DNA from: Anastrepha obliqua
Taxonomy: Eukaryota; Arthropoda; Insecta; Diptera; Tephritidae
Assembly: GCF_027943255.1 (NCBI RefSeq)
Contig: NC_072893.1
Location: 99,889,784 to 99,953,783 of the forward strand
Reading direction: 5' to 3'
DNA length: 64,000 nt
A program made the translations under genes and the position numbers. Below the pieces are notes generated by a model. That model was not told the origin of the DNA and did not search any database. It saw only the letters and a list, made by a program, of their open reading frames with translations. Below, piece by piece: positions 34,556 through 46,009 of the stretch. Every line of letters begins with the position of its first letter. Positions within the stretch are counted from its first letter, which is position 1.

Positions 34556-37180
34556 ATGAATTTGCAAAAAACACCTCCATCGGGTGGTGGAAATTCGTTA
34601 AAAAATCGAGACACCATTAACACACCACCACCTAGAGGTGGAAACGTATTAAGAAAACGAGGAAATATAGAGAAAGCAGAAATTAAAAACTTATCGAAAC
34701 AACTACAAAATATACAACAAATCTGCGCTGAATTTAAAAATGAGCTACAACACCTGAAAATAGAAAAAGCTTAACTAAAATCATAAACTTTATTCACTTG
34801 TAAAACTAACAGTATATAGCAAAATAAAACTCCACCTTAATATGAAACCGATGAAGAGGAGCTAGAAAAGCGACGTATCCACGACAGTCGGTTCTACGTT
34901 ACCGAAACGACCCGGATTTATATCCGGCCAAGGACTGTCACTCGAGCAGCATTCCCCGTATGTAAATGTGGGGAATGTTTATGCTGCTACAACAACAACA
35001 AGCTAGAAAAGCGACCTTCTAAAAGACGGCGTCCTTCTAAAAAAATAGGCTCAAATTCAAATTATAATTAATTATCATTATTATCAATAAAATACTAAAA
35101 GATGATTAAAAAGCTCAACGTTCGCCACCAATTATGGTAACAGTAGAATGTGAGAACGAAAACAGATATGTTTCTACTCACATTCGAATCAACTGAAGAT
35201 ATAAAAAAAACTAAAACAAATCTTGCATGCGGTTGTCAAAATTGAAGCGGTTAAACAAACAACATTAATACCTCTATGCAAGTCATGTCAGTCCTACGGA
35301 TGCACTCAAAACTCTTGCTGCAAGCAGCCAAGCTGCGTAAAATGTTCGCAGAAGCACAAAACAATCGACTGCACAAAACCAAGGGAGCAACTGCCAAAAT
35401 GCCGCAACTGTGGAGAAGCACATCCTGCTAGATACAAAAGCTGCATATTAGCTAAAGAATTACAAAAAATTCGCGATACAAAAATTGGACAGCGGGAATA
35501 TAACCATGAGGCTGAGAGCGCAATTAGAGGAATTGAAAAATAATAAATATGAAGCTAGTACAAAAACAATATCACATAAACCAAGATTAATTACAGCACC
35601 AAGCGACCTACCAACCTACTCACAGGTGGCAAAAATTAACGAAAATGCCACTACACATGAAGAAAATATGTTTTCAAAAATACTGGCGAAATTAACATAA
35701 CAACAAGAATTTAACAAATCACTTGAGTAAAGGTTGCGGCGATTTTAATGCTAAACATATCTATTGGGGATCTGGGCTAACAACCACTAAAGGAAGGGAG
35801 CTCTTCAAGGCGCTTCAACAAACAAACTGTAGCACTGCATCTTCATGGTTGCCACCGTATTGGCCAACTGATCCACAAAAAAATCCGGACTTTACCGATT
35901 TCTTCATCACCATAGGAGTCTCCAGTGCATATTTTAATATTGAAAAAAGGCTAAAAATGAATTCAGCTCACTCGCCAATCTATCTAACTCTCAGCAAAAC
36001 AGTAATGTTAAGAGATCCAGTTCTCAAACTAACTAGTCAATTCACCGACCGGGATTATTTTGGCAAAATGTTAAAAGAATCTGAACAATACGTTTCGAAT
36101 GCACAATAACAACAAAGATCGATGACGAAGTTTTAAAACTGACAAGAGAAATACAACACTCTGTTTGGCGGAGCACACCTTTGGCACCGCTGGCGACAAA
36201 TACACCAAAGATATAAAAGAAATGGTGTTAAAACGCGAAAAATTCGGCGTAGATGGCATCAAACCAGATCACCCGTTGATAAAGCAGCTTTGAACAAAAC
36301 AGCGACAGTTTACAAACTATGTAAAACAATTGAATAATAAAAGAGAGAGAATTACTCACTATAGAAATGCACCAAAAAGCTTAAACAGCCAGCTAGCCAT
36401 AATCCACTAATCAAAATAGACAATGACGTATAGGCGAAAACTAACACAGAAAAAGCAAACATATTTTCAGACTATCTATCAACAATCTTTACACCCAACA
36501 GTGACTCATCACCACTACCTAATAATGATGGCATAGCCAACGGTAAAGATGGCGATATAGTACCCATAACTGAGGATGAGATGTACGACGAAATACAAAA
36601 GTCAAAGTCGACGAAATCTTCAGGGTTTGATTTAATAACTGCCGAAGTCCTCAAACAAGTTCCTCAAAACATTATTGCAAAACTAACCAACATAATGGAC
36701 GCTTCCTTTAAGCTGCAATACTTCCCAATTTATTAGAAAATAGCTGATGTTATCATGATTCAAAAACAAGGAAAGCCCTCAAATGATGTAGGATCATATT
36801 GACCAATATCACTGTTACCCATTTTATCAAAACTGTTGGAAAAATTTTTCATAATGCGCCTGAACAATATCATACATAAAAAATCAACAAATAATAACAA
36901 CACACCAATTTGGATTCCGCGCACATCGCTCAAGAATTGACCAAATTCACAGAATTACTCGTATCATCGAGAATACATTTCAAGAAAAAAGCCTGTTCTG
37001 CCGTATTTCTCGATATCTCTAAAGCATATCATGCTGGCATGCTGTGGAAAATAAAGAAAAATCTACTCAAACTCGGCTTAACCGTCAAACACCAACAGAC
37101 CTTGCAAAACCTATGTATCATAGTTAATTGTCAACTAATCGTATTTGTCACTGCTTGTTTGTCTTGTCACTCGTTTTGAA
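34556..37180 (+). mobile_element. jockey-like LINE, degraded
   Basis: ORF1 starts MNLQKTPPSGGGNSLKNRD at 34556. After a shift it shows two Cys knuckles, PLCKSCQSYGCTQNSCC and LPKCRNCGEAHPARYKSCIL (35270-35455), the gag-type RNA-binding end. ORF2 begins in the endonuclease (GCGDFNAKHIYWGSGL, 35732-35780). The reverse transcriptase follows with KSTKSSGFDLITAEVLKQV (36604-36660), QKQGKPSNDVGSY and PISLLPILSKLLEKFF (36760-36850). It ends near 37130 before the YxDD motif. Stops and shifts abound. A short retroposon sits in ORF1 (34875-35000). Confidence 0.8.
34875..35000 (+). mobile_element. short structured retroposon, copy 3 (perfect TSD)
   Basis: 126 bp between identical 15-bp copies of AGCTAGAAAAGCGAC (34860-34874 and 35001-35015). 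Removing it restores the LINE ORF1 reading EELEKRPSKRRRPSKK. Closing stem GACAGTC/GACTGTC (34883-34889 / 34933-34939) around GGT/ACC (34890-34892 / 34901-34903) and CCGGAT/ATCCGG (34912-34917 / 34922-34927). Then a 3' hairpin AGCAG+CATTCCCC / GGGGAATG+CTGCT (34945-34957 / 34970-34988) with a bulge, directly before an ACAACAACAACA tail. It encodes no protein. A 15-bp duplication and a 3' simple tail are the marks of LINE-driven retroposition. Confidence 0.9.
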
Positions 37181-37432
37181 AGCTATGTATATTATATTTC
37201 TTCTAAATGAGGCCATCATGCCCTCAATCTTCAATATCACTCTCGTTCCATCTCGTTAATTAAATTACTTATTGCCTAACGACAGATGAAATATTTTAAG
37301 AAAGGTACAAAAAAGTAAAAATGTTTTTGTTGCTGTAGTTGTTTTTCCAAAAAATTTGAAGTTTTTTATTAATTCCCTTTAAATGCTGTGAATAAATATG
37401 AATCAGTACAAAAAAGAAGTCAAAGATAAATA

Positions 37433-37837
37433 ATGAGTGCTAGTTTTTCTATTGAAATTGAAAAATTGAATTTATTTTCAATGTCAAAACTCATTCTTGA
37501 GATATTGTATATAATTCATAATATGACATGTACGGTACCTTATAAAGCCCCTGAATATAATTTTAGCCGTTTAAAATTTACGGGATGCAATAGTATGAAT
37601 ATCCCAGTTAATGAAATTGTGGAAGTAGAGGTGACAAGTGTAATTTTTCCACTTAATTTAAATAAATTTCTACTAGATTTTTTGAGACTTTACATAATTA
37701 ATTGCGTTGCTAAAAGTAATTGGACAAATTTTAAAGCAATTATTTTTAACGCAACTAGCTTACCCGTCACGCGTTATTGGGATCTCAGAAGAAAGCTAAT
37801 TCTAAAAAACTCGTCTGAAACTCAATGTACAGGGTGA
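37433..37837 (+). CDS. unrecognised 134-codon frame
   Basis: Open frame MSASFSIEIEKLNLF... ending at the TGA formed where the left end of a Tc1-like fragment begins (GTACAGGGTGAACG). The composition is like a real, Leu/Ile/Asn-rich protein in AT-rich DNA, with one hydrophobic stretch (LILEILYIIHNM). I know no family for it. It could be an exon or transposon remnant truncated by the Tc1 insertion, or chance. Confidence 0.25.
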   Translation: MSASFSIEIEKLNLFSMSKLILEILYIIHNMTCTVPYKAPEYNFSRLKFTGCNSMNIPVNEIVEVEVTSVIFPLNLNKFLLDFLRLYIINCVAKSNWTNFKAIIFNATSLPVTRYWDLRRKLILKNSSETQCTG

Positions 37838-38150
37838 ACGATATGAAGTGTTACCAACTTCGCACTGCTTGTATCTGTAAAACAGCTCATGACATCAACG
37901 TCAAAATTGTTCTAATGACAGTTCAATATATTGTTTATAAGCCATCAAAAGCATTTGCGTCTGGGTTTTGTTGAATTTTTTTTTCGTGTGATTGCGTTAT
38001 ATAATATTTGGCTGGAAAATCACAACCAGCCATTGTTTGTGAACTAAGTGCCCTCAAAGTAAATCGCACTATAAAACGTTACAGTGATACTGGTAGCATT
38101 GCAAAACGCTATGGAAGTGGACCAAAAAAAACCACAACAACTGCTGTCCA
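37828..38150 (+). mobile_element. Tc1/mariner fragment, 5' end
   Basis: Starts with a terminal-repeat-like CAGGGTGAACGATATGAAGT after TA. It later encodes PAIVCELSALKVN and TIKRYSDTGSIAKRYGSGPK (about 38030-38125), the paired helix-turn-helix region of a Tc1-like transposase. The catalytic part and right end are absent. Confidence 0.6.
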
Positions 38151-38800
38151 CCAGTAAACGGGTTCACTGTTGTGTCTGTTGGGCCTTGTTTTAGACATGG
38201 CTACATGGCTTCATAGCTTGCTTAGCCTTCTCAGTTGCATCGCCAGTGAGTATTACATCTGCAAACATGACTTCGATAATCTCAGTCTCCATTGAGTTAA
38301 CCTTGTGTCTCGTATGTATTTGGCAGCTTTGGTTCTCCGTTCTTCCCTATTACGCAAATTATGCTGACTAACGGACCATTTCGTGGAGCGAACATGATTG
38401 GAACTCACGAAGGTAAAGTCTATTATCGATCCCGTTCCCGCCTTAAATTTGTCCGTGGGCATCCCCAGTTCACAGCCCAAGCGTTAAAATCCCCAGCTAC
38501 GGCCACAGGGTTATGGTCCTAATATCTTGGGCGAGATTCTCTAGGAAGCTGGTAGCTTCAAACAGAGTTAAGCTGGGCGGTAGGTAGCAGCTATGTATCT
38601 TCAATAAGCGCTCGTACAAATCCGCGGGCTGCATTCACGCTCATCAATCGGGAGCTATTAATCGAGTTCTAGAGTTCCAGATCTACAGTGTACAGTTTCA
38701 GATCGATGACTTGCTTGTAATATCAAAGGCCAAGCCATTGTCTTCTTGGTGTTTATAGGGTTCACTGAGTATAGCAACATCTATTTTGTGTTCCCGCATT
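38151..38800 (-). pseudogene. LINE endonuclease fragment
   Basis: Minus strand. DIRTITLWP and a GILTLGL*TGDAHGQI-like block, then SIIDFTFVSSNHVRSTKWSV (38440-38340), resemble the catalytic His/Asp end of an apurinic-type endonuclease of R1-like LINEs. The following DTRLTQWRLRLSK is the linker to the RT. It stops near 38250. It could be a rearranged part of the R1-like element on its right. Confidence 0.55.
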
Positions 38801-39403
38801 ATTATTATTTTTTTTTTTTTTGGAGGTGAGGTTGGGTTAAAAATACCTTCATGTGTGTGGTGATTCCACTAAAAATATCCCTCCTCTTCTCTTGGATTTT
38901 TACCTCCACCCCGGCACTGCTTCCGTATTGCTTCGAGGTAGAGGGCCAAGACGGCGTCCTAAGAAGGACACTTACTTACTCACCCTACGTCCAGGGTCGC
39001 TTGTTTTGAGAAACCTATGCTTAATGCTCTTCAGCATAGCTTTCCATTTCGCGCTTCTTTTTTCGGATAATATCCTCCATAAAATTTGCGACGGCATTCC
39101 ATTTTTCTTCGTCTATCATCATTTTCTCGATAATTTCTTCAGGTGTAAATACACCAATGGCTCGTTGCAGACCTGTTCTCTCTAAGTTCCACCTCTCGCA
39201 TTTAAAGAAGGTGTGCTCCGCATCATCATACTCAGTATATCCATATATGCAGTTTGGTTGGCTCACTTTTTCCATTCCCCACAAATACTTGCGAAAGGAC
39301 CCATGTCCGGACAAAAACTGTCTGAGGTAATAGTTAACTCCCCGTGCTTTCTTTCTACCCACTTTTTTAGATCGGGTACTAGTCTCGCATACCGTTCAGA
39401 GTT

Positions 39404-40246
39404 TCATCTTGCCTGCCAAAGTGTGAGCGTTTGAACTCTAATATCGGAGAAACGTGGTACTGGGATTCCTATATTTTTTGCCTCCCATCTCCGTTTGCGC
39501 TCTTGTGCTAGAATATCTATAGGGATGGTTCCGCTGATAACTAACACCGCTGCTTCAGATACTGTTCTGTATGACGAAGCCACTCTGAGAGCACAGGTGC
39601 GTTGCACAGATTGCAGAATTTTCCGCCGGCATTGCACCCTTAGCGAATCTGCCCATATTTCGCATCCGTATAAGAGAATCGAGTTCGTCGTGTCCATTAA
39701 AAGTTTTCGCTTGTTCTGCGTTGGACCTCCAAGGTTTGTCATGAGCTTACTTAACATGCCGCTTACCTTGGCAGCTCTTGTGGCAGCGTAGTTTATATGC
39801 GCCCAGTAGGTTAGCCTTGTGTCTAATTGCACTCCTAGGTACTTAACCACTATTTTTGTCGATAAAGTGGCATCAAGTACTTGTATGTCTACTTCTATTG
39901 GGATACGTCTGTTCGTTAGAAGGATTAACTCTGTTTTCTCTGTGGTCAACTTTAATCCATGGTCTTCTAGCCATGTCTGGACTCGGATCATCACCTGATT
40001 TAACTTCCTTTTGGCTTCGTCGGTGTTTCGGGCGATAATTACAGCTGCAATGTCATCTGCGTATCCCACTAAATGCACATCCTCAGGCATCTCTATTCGA
40101 AGGATTTCATCGTAGCTTATATTCCATAGTTCAGGTCCAAGTATTGATCCTTGGGCCGCACCTGCTGTTATTTGTTTAGTCTTACACCCTTCTCGCGTTT
40201 CGTATAAGAGCACGCGATTGCGGAGATAGTTACGAATAATCTTCAA
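39404..40246 (-). pseudogene. R1-like reverse transcriptase frame
   Basis: 280 codons open. It contains the palm motifs AGAAQGSILGPELWNISYDE and GYADDIAAVI, then the thumb (TTEKTELILLTNRR) and the downstream domain TNSILLYGCEIWADSLRVQC and RTVSEAAVLVISGTIPIDIL. A frameshift near 39400 separates it from the C-terminal Cys/His block, and a shift near 40250 separates it from the fingers region. It is one of the best preserved transposon frames in the window. Confidence 0.85.
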
Positions 40247-40965
40247 TAGATTATTCGGGATCTAGAATTTTACCTTTAAAGCTTCAATTGCGTTGTCCCA
40301 ACTTAAACTGTTGAAAGCATTTCTAATATCCAGTGTGGCTAGTAACACTAAGCGTTTGGAGTATCGATTACCTGCCTGGGCATGTTCTACGCTAGCTATT
40401 ACATCTTGGATGGCTTCTAAGGTAGATCTGCCACTTTTAAAACCATGCTGCCTGTCGGAGAGGCCGCCACTGTTCTCTACGGCTTCGCTAAGCCTATGCT
40501 TTATCAGTTTCTCAAAGAGTTTTCCTGCGCCTGCATGAGTAGGTCTTAAGCTTTCACACTGATTAAGGTTTAGTTGCAAGATCTTCATATCTGTCGTATT
40601 TCTTTCATATCTCTCTGATATTGTGGCCACTTGCTGCTGGTCATCGCATGTCCTGTGTCGCGTACATTTTTCTTGCATATTATACAGCTTGCTGCTTGTA
40701 TGCAGTTTTTTGCCTGTTGTAGCCGCATTTGTACTGACGCTAGTGTCGACGGCTGGGCTTTTAAAGCTTGCTGCCACATGCCCATATTCCATGCATTTGA
40801 AGCATCTTTTTGGCTCTATTTTCTCTCGTATGCGACGAATTACAAGGCCTATTCGGATTTTGTTAGCTTCAATCAGCTCGGTAGCGGTCTCCGGTGTTAC
40901 TCCTAGCGTCGCTGCTTGCGTTCTTCCGTAGGCTTTTCGTAGACCCAAAATAGCTGATACAGATA

Positions 40966-41870
40966 CAGTCTGTGCCAGAAAAAAGGAACCGAGACTATTC
41001 ATGAAGTATAAAACATGAAATTATGTACAAAACTACGAGTCGCAATTGCTCAATAAGCCGTGTAGTTTTCTTCGATATCGAGTATAGCCTGCCATCTTCT
41101 TCATGCTTTGAACCCGTTTTTCTGCGCAGCTCGTCGACAAACAGGACAAGATTTTGCGAACTTGACGCACGAGTTGCTTTAAATCATGGACTGGCTTTCC
41201 GGCAAGATGCGTTTTCATAGTTCCCCACACATTTTCAATGGGGTTGGACTCTGGGGACTGGAAAGGCCAGTCCAATACTGTGACGCCATTTTCTTTTTTT
41301 TTTTGTTTCTCAATGTGTTTTTTGAGAGCAGTGGTTTTGATGATGTGAGGCGATAGGATATGTTCGCCTCCTTCAGTCGACGTTTGATGATGTTGATACT
41401 CACATCTTTTCCCTTAGCAAGACTGATTGTGCTTGGCGTAGTCACAAAGAAGGGTCCCGCTTAAAAATTTGGACAATTGATCGTCCATTCTGTTTTGAGA
41501 ATTGATCGTATTCTGCTTTTTAGTCGTCACTCGCTTCAAGCCGCGCTCGGAAAAGTCATCAACATTTTTTACATCTTATACCCTGATTCCGCATCACAAA
41601 CCACTTTTTTGATTTTTGAATTACTTTTGCAGCCGCGGCGTAAGATAATTTCGGTCCCTTCGAATGCGTGCATAAAAGTACCACCTCGAAACGCTTCGCG
41701 TATTTCTCACTCATTTCTGTTTGGTTGTGTTTACAGGATATTTTCAAAAGACAATAATCTGAGTTAGCACTGGTGTCGTAGCCCTTGAATGGGACTATTA
41801 TGCAGCAAAAAGCAGAACGAAATATATCGCGAAGTTACAAAAAAACCACCTTGTTTTCTGACACAGACTG
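40966..41870 (-). mobile_element. deleted Tc1-like element inserted in the R1-like LINE
   Basis: 905 bp with inverted ends CAGTCTGTGCCAGAAAA and (reversed) CAGTCTGTGTCAGAAAA between TA duplications (40964-40965 and 41871-41872). Coding on the minus strand: VVLLCTHSKGPKLSYAAAAK (41740-41640), KGKDVSINIIKRRLKEANIS (41420-41360), then after a deletion DWPFQSPESNPIENVWGTMK (41273-41210), which includes the last catalytic Glu region, and AEKRVQSMKKMAGYTRY. The two Asp-bearing segments are lost. Removing the element and one TA rejoins the LINE ORF1. Confidence 0.9.
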
Positions 41871-42110
41871 TACGTCAAGCTCATTAAACTCTCTTGCTAT
41901 TTGTTGTCGTTGGAGCTGCGACCCAGGTCTACAGGACTCTGGTATCACAACTCCTTATAGCGGCAGTAATATTACAACTGCTGGAACCTACTGCAATATC
42001 AGCAGAGGTGCAGTCACTGGCTTACAAGCTCACCGCGCCCGCCGCTGGTAGCAACTGCTTCTTCCACTGACGTTTGGGCTGATATCCTTTATTGGACCCC
42101 AGCATTGGTT

Positions 42111-42443
42111 TTTTTTATGGTAAACCAACCCTTACTTTTATGCCTACTGCCAGCCACTCCAAAGGTATGACTTAAGAAAGGACTCGTATAGTGTGAGCAT
42201 GTGTAGACGACTCGTGGATGTATGTATTTGCACGATCACACAATATGAGGACTTTTTTTCGTCTTCGCTGGACATACCGCACGTCCTGACAGGTCGCGCT
42301 ATGATCATGGACACGCTCCAAAAAGATCTCTGCTCTTCCTGCCAGGGGAATCGTGTTGCCCATGAGGAGGGTTTCCTAAGAGAATTTTTGCCAACCACAC
42401 AAACATTTAGCTTTCTGATAAAAAAAATTAAGAGAAAACGATC
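42111..42443. other. unassigned block between two LINEs
   Basis: No family recognised. The overlapping frames on both strands at 42144-42459 show no motif. It may be the 5' part of the R1-like LINE. Confidence 0.35.
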
Positions 42444-43330
42444 AAAATATTTAGGTTAGGTTGGAATGGTTGCCCAAGGAATGAGCTCACTTGGAAAGGA
42501 TTCGTCCTTTATGATACATTTATGAAGGAGATGAGGTGAAAGAGAAAAACCGATGTGATGTAAGGAGAGGGCGGAGAGAGGTGGTGGCGGGATGGTTAGG
42601 AGGGTGACGAACGATGACACTGCTGCGTTTGCGTCAAGCGCGTTGTGCTGCTGATTAAATTCATCAGATTTTTAATGTCAACACCAGCTATATCAGCAGT
42701 CGTAGCGTAGAAATAAGAGTCAAAATGCGTGGATATTAACCCCGCCAAAGCAGGGCAGCTAAAGAGAAGCTGCTGAGATGATTCCACCTCATCCTCCATA
42801 CATCCAGCGCAAAGAGGACTCGAGGTAATTTCAAGTCTCATAGCACGCATTCCTCGCGCATAGTCTCTTGTGAAAAAGCCCACGAGATTCGAGAGCTGAT
42901 ATTTTGTCAACCTCAGAAGCTCGCCCTTACAAGTTTGTATACTTGCCCATCTTTCCAGGAGCAGACCGCAGGTAGTGAGGGGGATCCCAATACTCTCCCT
43001 CCGTGGGGAAATAATCACACATGTCCCTTATGTGGCCGGCTTATCCACCTCACAGTTTCCCGCAATATCACTGTGACCAAGAAGCCAGATGAGGCTTTTG
43101 TCAAAGAATTCGGACGCAGTCGAAAGTAAAGTCAGGCATTCCCTGACCAGTTTCGAATGCACCGTCACTGATACGAGGGTTTGCCGCTTGGCTGTCGGAG
43201 TAAATATTTATTTTCTTGACTGTTAGTACGCATGTGAGCAGCTATTCAGCTGCCTCCTTGATTGCGGCTGGAACACACTGCCTGGAACACACTGTAGTGG
43301 TCCGGTAACCTAAATATGAGTCTGATGGGG
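42444..43330 (-). mobile_element. LINE 3' fragment with RNase H end and zinc-type block
   Basis: Minus strand from 43330: QAEVMAIKEAAE, KKINIYSDSQAAKPS (RNase H) in mixed frames. Then the open frame 43018-42596 with KYQLSNLVGFFTRDYARGMR and SPLCAGCMEDEVESSQQLLF-SCPAL, the Cys/His block that follows RNase H in R1/LOA/I-type LINEs. The 3' end at about 42444 carries CCAACCTAACCTA. Upstream parts are missing. Confidence 0.65.
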
Positions 43331-43895
43331 AGCTCCTCGTAAAAACTCCTCATCCTTTATTGTTAAAAATAAACATTTATATGGACCACCCTTTACTTGC
43401 AAATATAAAGACCGCTTAATTTGGTTTGGAAATCTAAAATTTGATTTATTATTGACTTAACAAGCGTTGATATTAAACTAGCTGTAGCAGTTTAACAGAT
43501 ATTATTTACACGACTGTAAAAAAAAAATAATAATTAAATTTACTTAATGATGTGCCCTATATAATGACAACATACAGTATTGAGATATGAACGACATATC
43601 GAATTTATACGCATATGTAGATGTACTATATGTTGATTTCTTTTAAGACTTTCGGTTTTACTAGAGAATCTAACAAACAGTGCGTTATATGGTGATACCT
43701 ATGTTACAGAACTTGAATTGTAAAGAATATCTATACATCAAATCTTGCAAATGCTTTTTTTTACTTTTGTTTTTCAATTTTCCCCCTATTTCTCTTCAAA
43801 TTTGCTAAATTGAATGATTTCCCTAAGTTATAAAAAGATATGCACATCCACATGTGGATGCACCAATATAACGACATTTACCCTTTAATTGAACA
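43331..43895. other. AT-rich intergenic DNA
   Basis: No gene or repeat family seen. Confidence 0.4.
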
Positions 43896-44130
43896 TCCGC
43901 ACTGTAGTCAATGGTTGGTTAATGCTTTTGTGCGTGACTACCATTCGGAAATGCGTAAGTTCCAATCTCCGTGCATGAAATACCAAAATGATATGTAGAA
44001 AAAGTGGCTGGCAATGGCAAACCTCCAAGTGTATTTTTGTCATGAAAAATCTCATCATAAAAAATATCTGCCGGAGTCGGCTTAAAACTGTAGGTCACTC
44101 CATTTGTAGAACAACATCAAGACCACAAAC
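43896..44130 (+). mobile_element. tRNA-derived SINE, diverged copy
   Basis: GTGCGTGACTACCATTCGGA (head, near 43930) and the body blocks GGCAATGGCAAACCTCCAAG and CGGCTTAAAACTGTAGGTCA are clear. The B box has decayed to AAGTTCCAATCTCC, and the middle is shortened. Confidence 0.7.
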
Positions 44131-44734
44131 GCCTCATATAATTACAATAAGTCACTTTATCTATCTACACTACGCTACGTTTTTTGTACAATATTTGTTT
44201 CAGAATGTGCTTTTTATGGGGAAAATTATCAACATCGTGTGTCAAAAATTATTTTTAAGCGACCTTAAACTTTCACGTACTAAAATTGAATGAGCTACAA
44301 AATTGCACACCCGTTTTTTGGAGAATTTTGTACAAAGTTAGGATCTTTGATTTATAAGGCTATTTTTACAAAAAAAATTAACGGGATAAATTGAGCAAAG
44401 GACATATTGAATATTGTAAAAAGATAAAGAGACTCAATTTTGTAAGCATAGGTGTGCATATATTTACATATATTGAGTTGTGTAAAACACGCACACTGGC
44501 GGATACCAAAAACTTGGGAGAAGGAGACATTGCTTCAACATTATTTCATACATAAGAGTGTAGAATGTTTTAAATAAGCTATATATAAGAAATTTTAAAA
44601 TAAAGTGTGATAATGTGGGTAGTTTCCAAAAATAAAATATTCAGAAATTTTTTAAAAAAAGGGGAATGTTTTATATTTTTGGAAAAAAGTTCCCTTATTT
44701 TTGCTTTTGCTCGTATGCATTGTCTGCTCATAAA
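44131..44734. other. AT-rich intergenic DNA
   Basis: No gene or repeat family seen. It contains ATATTTACATATATTGAG and long A runs only. Confidence 0.4.
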
Positions 44735-45254
44735 TTATACTCAGTTTCGGGGCAAATTTCGCTTGTTAACAACGGAGTGCGGAGCTAAAAAAATCGCATT
44801 GCACTGATTGCTTTACATAGTGTGGTAAAAGTGAGATTTACGAATTGCTGAAAAAACATATATTAATATTTCGAGTATATTTGTTTATCGCACAATCAAT
44901 AGTTTTTACCCAACGTCTGTGGTTCGAAACAGTGCAGTCATAAAAGCCGATCGAGAAAGAATTCGCAGAAATTCCTTTAAAAGCAGAAAATGATGTGGAG
45001 GGAAATGAATGTATCGACCAGATCCATCTCAAGACTAATTAGAGATAATCTCCACATGAAATCCTTCCTTCGGTCAACTGGTCATCTTTTGACGATGCGC
45101 TTGAAGAAATTGGGCTGGACAGATGCAAGCAGCTTCTTCGGTGGCACGCGGTCAACGGCCATGAAAATATTCTTTTCACAGATGATAAAATGTTCACTGT
45201 TGAAGAAGTTTTTAATAAGCAAAACGTCAAAATCTATGCCAAAACTTCTAAAGA
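44735..45254 (+). mobile_element. maT-like element, second copy, truncated
   Basis: Same family as 190-1245: CAGTTTCGGGGCAAATTTCG near 44741 matches the first copy near 232. EMNVSTRSISRLIRDNLHMK (45000-45060) and, in another frame, the GGTRSTAM/KIFFSQM text corresponding to WHAVNGHENI follow. It ends abruptly in the first-Asp region at about 45254, where a mariner begins. Confidence 0.75.
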
Positions 45255-46009
45255 AGTTGCGTGTTCGTCGATTTTCTGTTATCGAAAAAAATGGATCAAA
45301 AAAGTTGCATCAAATTTTGTGTACAAATGGAATTAAGTGCTCAAAAACACTTGAAATGTTGATAGTGGCAAACGGTGAGAGTTCTTTGAGTCTAAAAAAT
45401 GTTAACAAGTGGTTCAAGCTTTTCACAGAATGTTGACGCCCTAGTCTGGATGCCCTAGCATATCAACCACTGATGAAAATGTTGAGAAAGTGAAGAAGAT
45501 TATTATGGAGAATCGTCGAATCACAATTAGAGAAGTTGCTGAGGATGTGGGCGTATCGGTTGGCTAATGCAATGCAATCTTTTCGGAAATTTCGGACATG
45601 AAGCATGTGGCAGCGAAATTCGCTCCAAAATTATTGAATTGTGACCAAAAATAACATCGCATTAGCATCGCTCATGAATTGTTGAATGACGTCAACGATG
45701 TTCCAGATTTGCTAAAAGGGTCATAACTGGTGATGAATCTTGGGTATATTGTTATGACATCGAAGCCAAAGCCCAATCGTCCCAATGGAAGAGTCCAGGA
45801 GAGCCAAGAGGCGATAGCAGAAAATCACCGAACACGCAAAAACCTGTCTTATTTATGCCTCTCGGAAACAAACTAAACATGCTATATTGCTAAAACCGTG
45901 AACCCATCTTCGAGAGAGTGTACCAACATAAAAAAATAATAAAAAGTCGAATAAACGTAGCCCGCGAAATTTGAAACCTTCACCTTATTTTTTGAACACA
46001 CCTCGTATA
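45255..46009 (+). mobile_element. mariner relic
   Basis: Transposase pieces in changing frames: MLIVANGESSLSLKNVNKWF (near 45355-45415), KVKKIIMENRRITIREVAED (near 45488-45545), RVITGDESWVYCYDIEAK (near 45718-45770) with the first Asp, and SQWKSPGEPR (near 45780-45812). The second and third Asp regions are deleted. The right end reads TTTTTTGAACACACCTCGTA (near 45990-46009), a mariner-type terminal repeat. The left repeat was not found. Confidence 0.75.

Larger units (their letters stand above)
38830..42110 (-). mobile_element. R1-like LINE, internally deleted, split by a Tc1 element
   Basis: Minus strand. The ORF1 end at 41900-41873 (QIAREFNELDV) continues at 40964 as SVSAILGLRKAYGRTQA, then CFKCMEYGHVAA (Cys knuckle, ~40820-40780). 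ORF2 starts MKILQLNLNQCE at about 40590 and jumps directly to the RT (AGKLFEKLIKHRLSEAVENS, RLVLLATLDIRNAFNSLSWD). The endonuclease is deleted. From 40246 the RT runs GAAQGSILGPELWNISYDEI, VGYADDIAAVI with the catalytic Asp pair (near 40065), and KYLGVQLDTRLTYWAHI. The C-terminal Cys/His block follows in another frame (AEHTFFKCERWN, near 39220-39180). The 3' leader ends near 38830. Confidence 0.85.
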
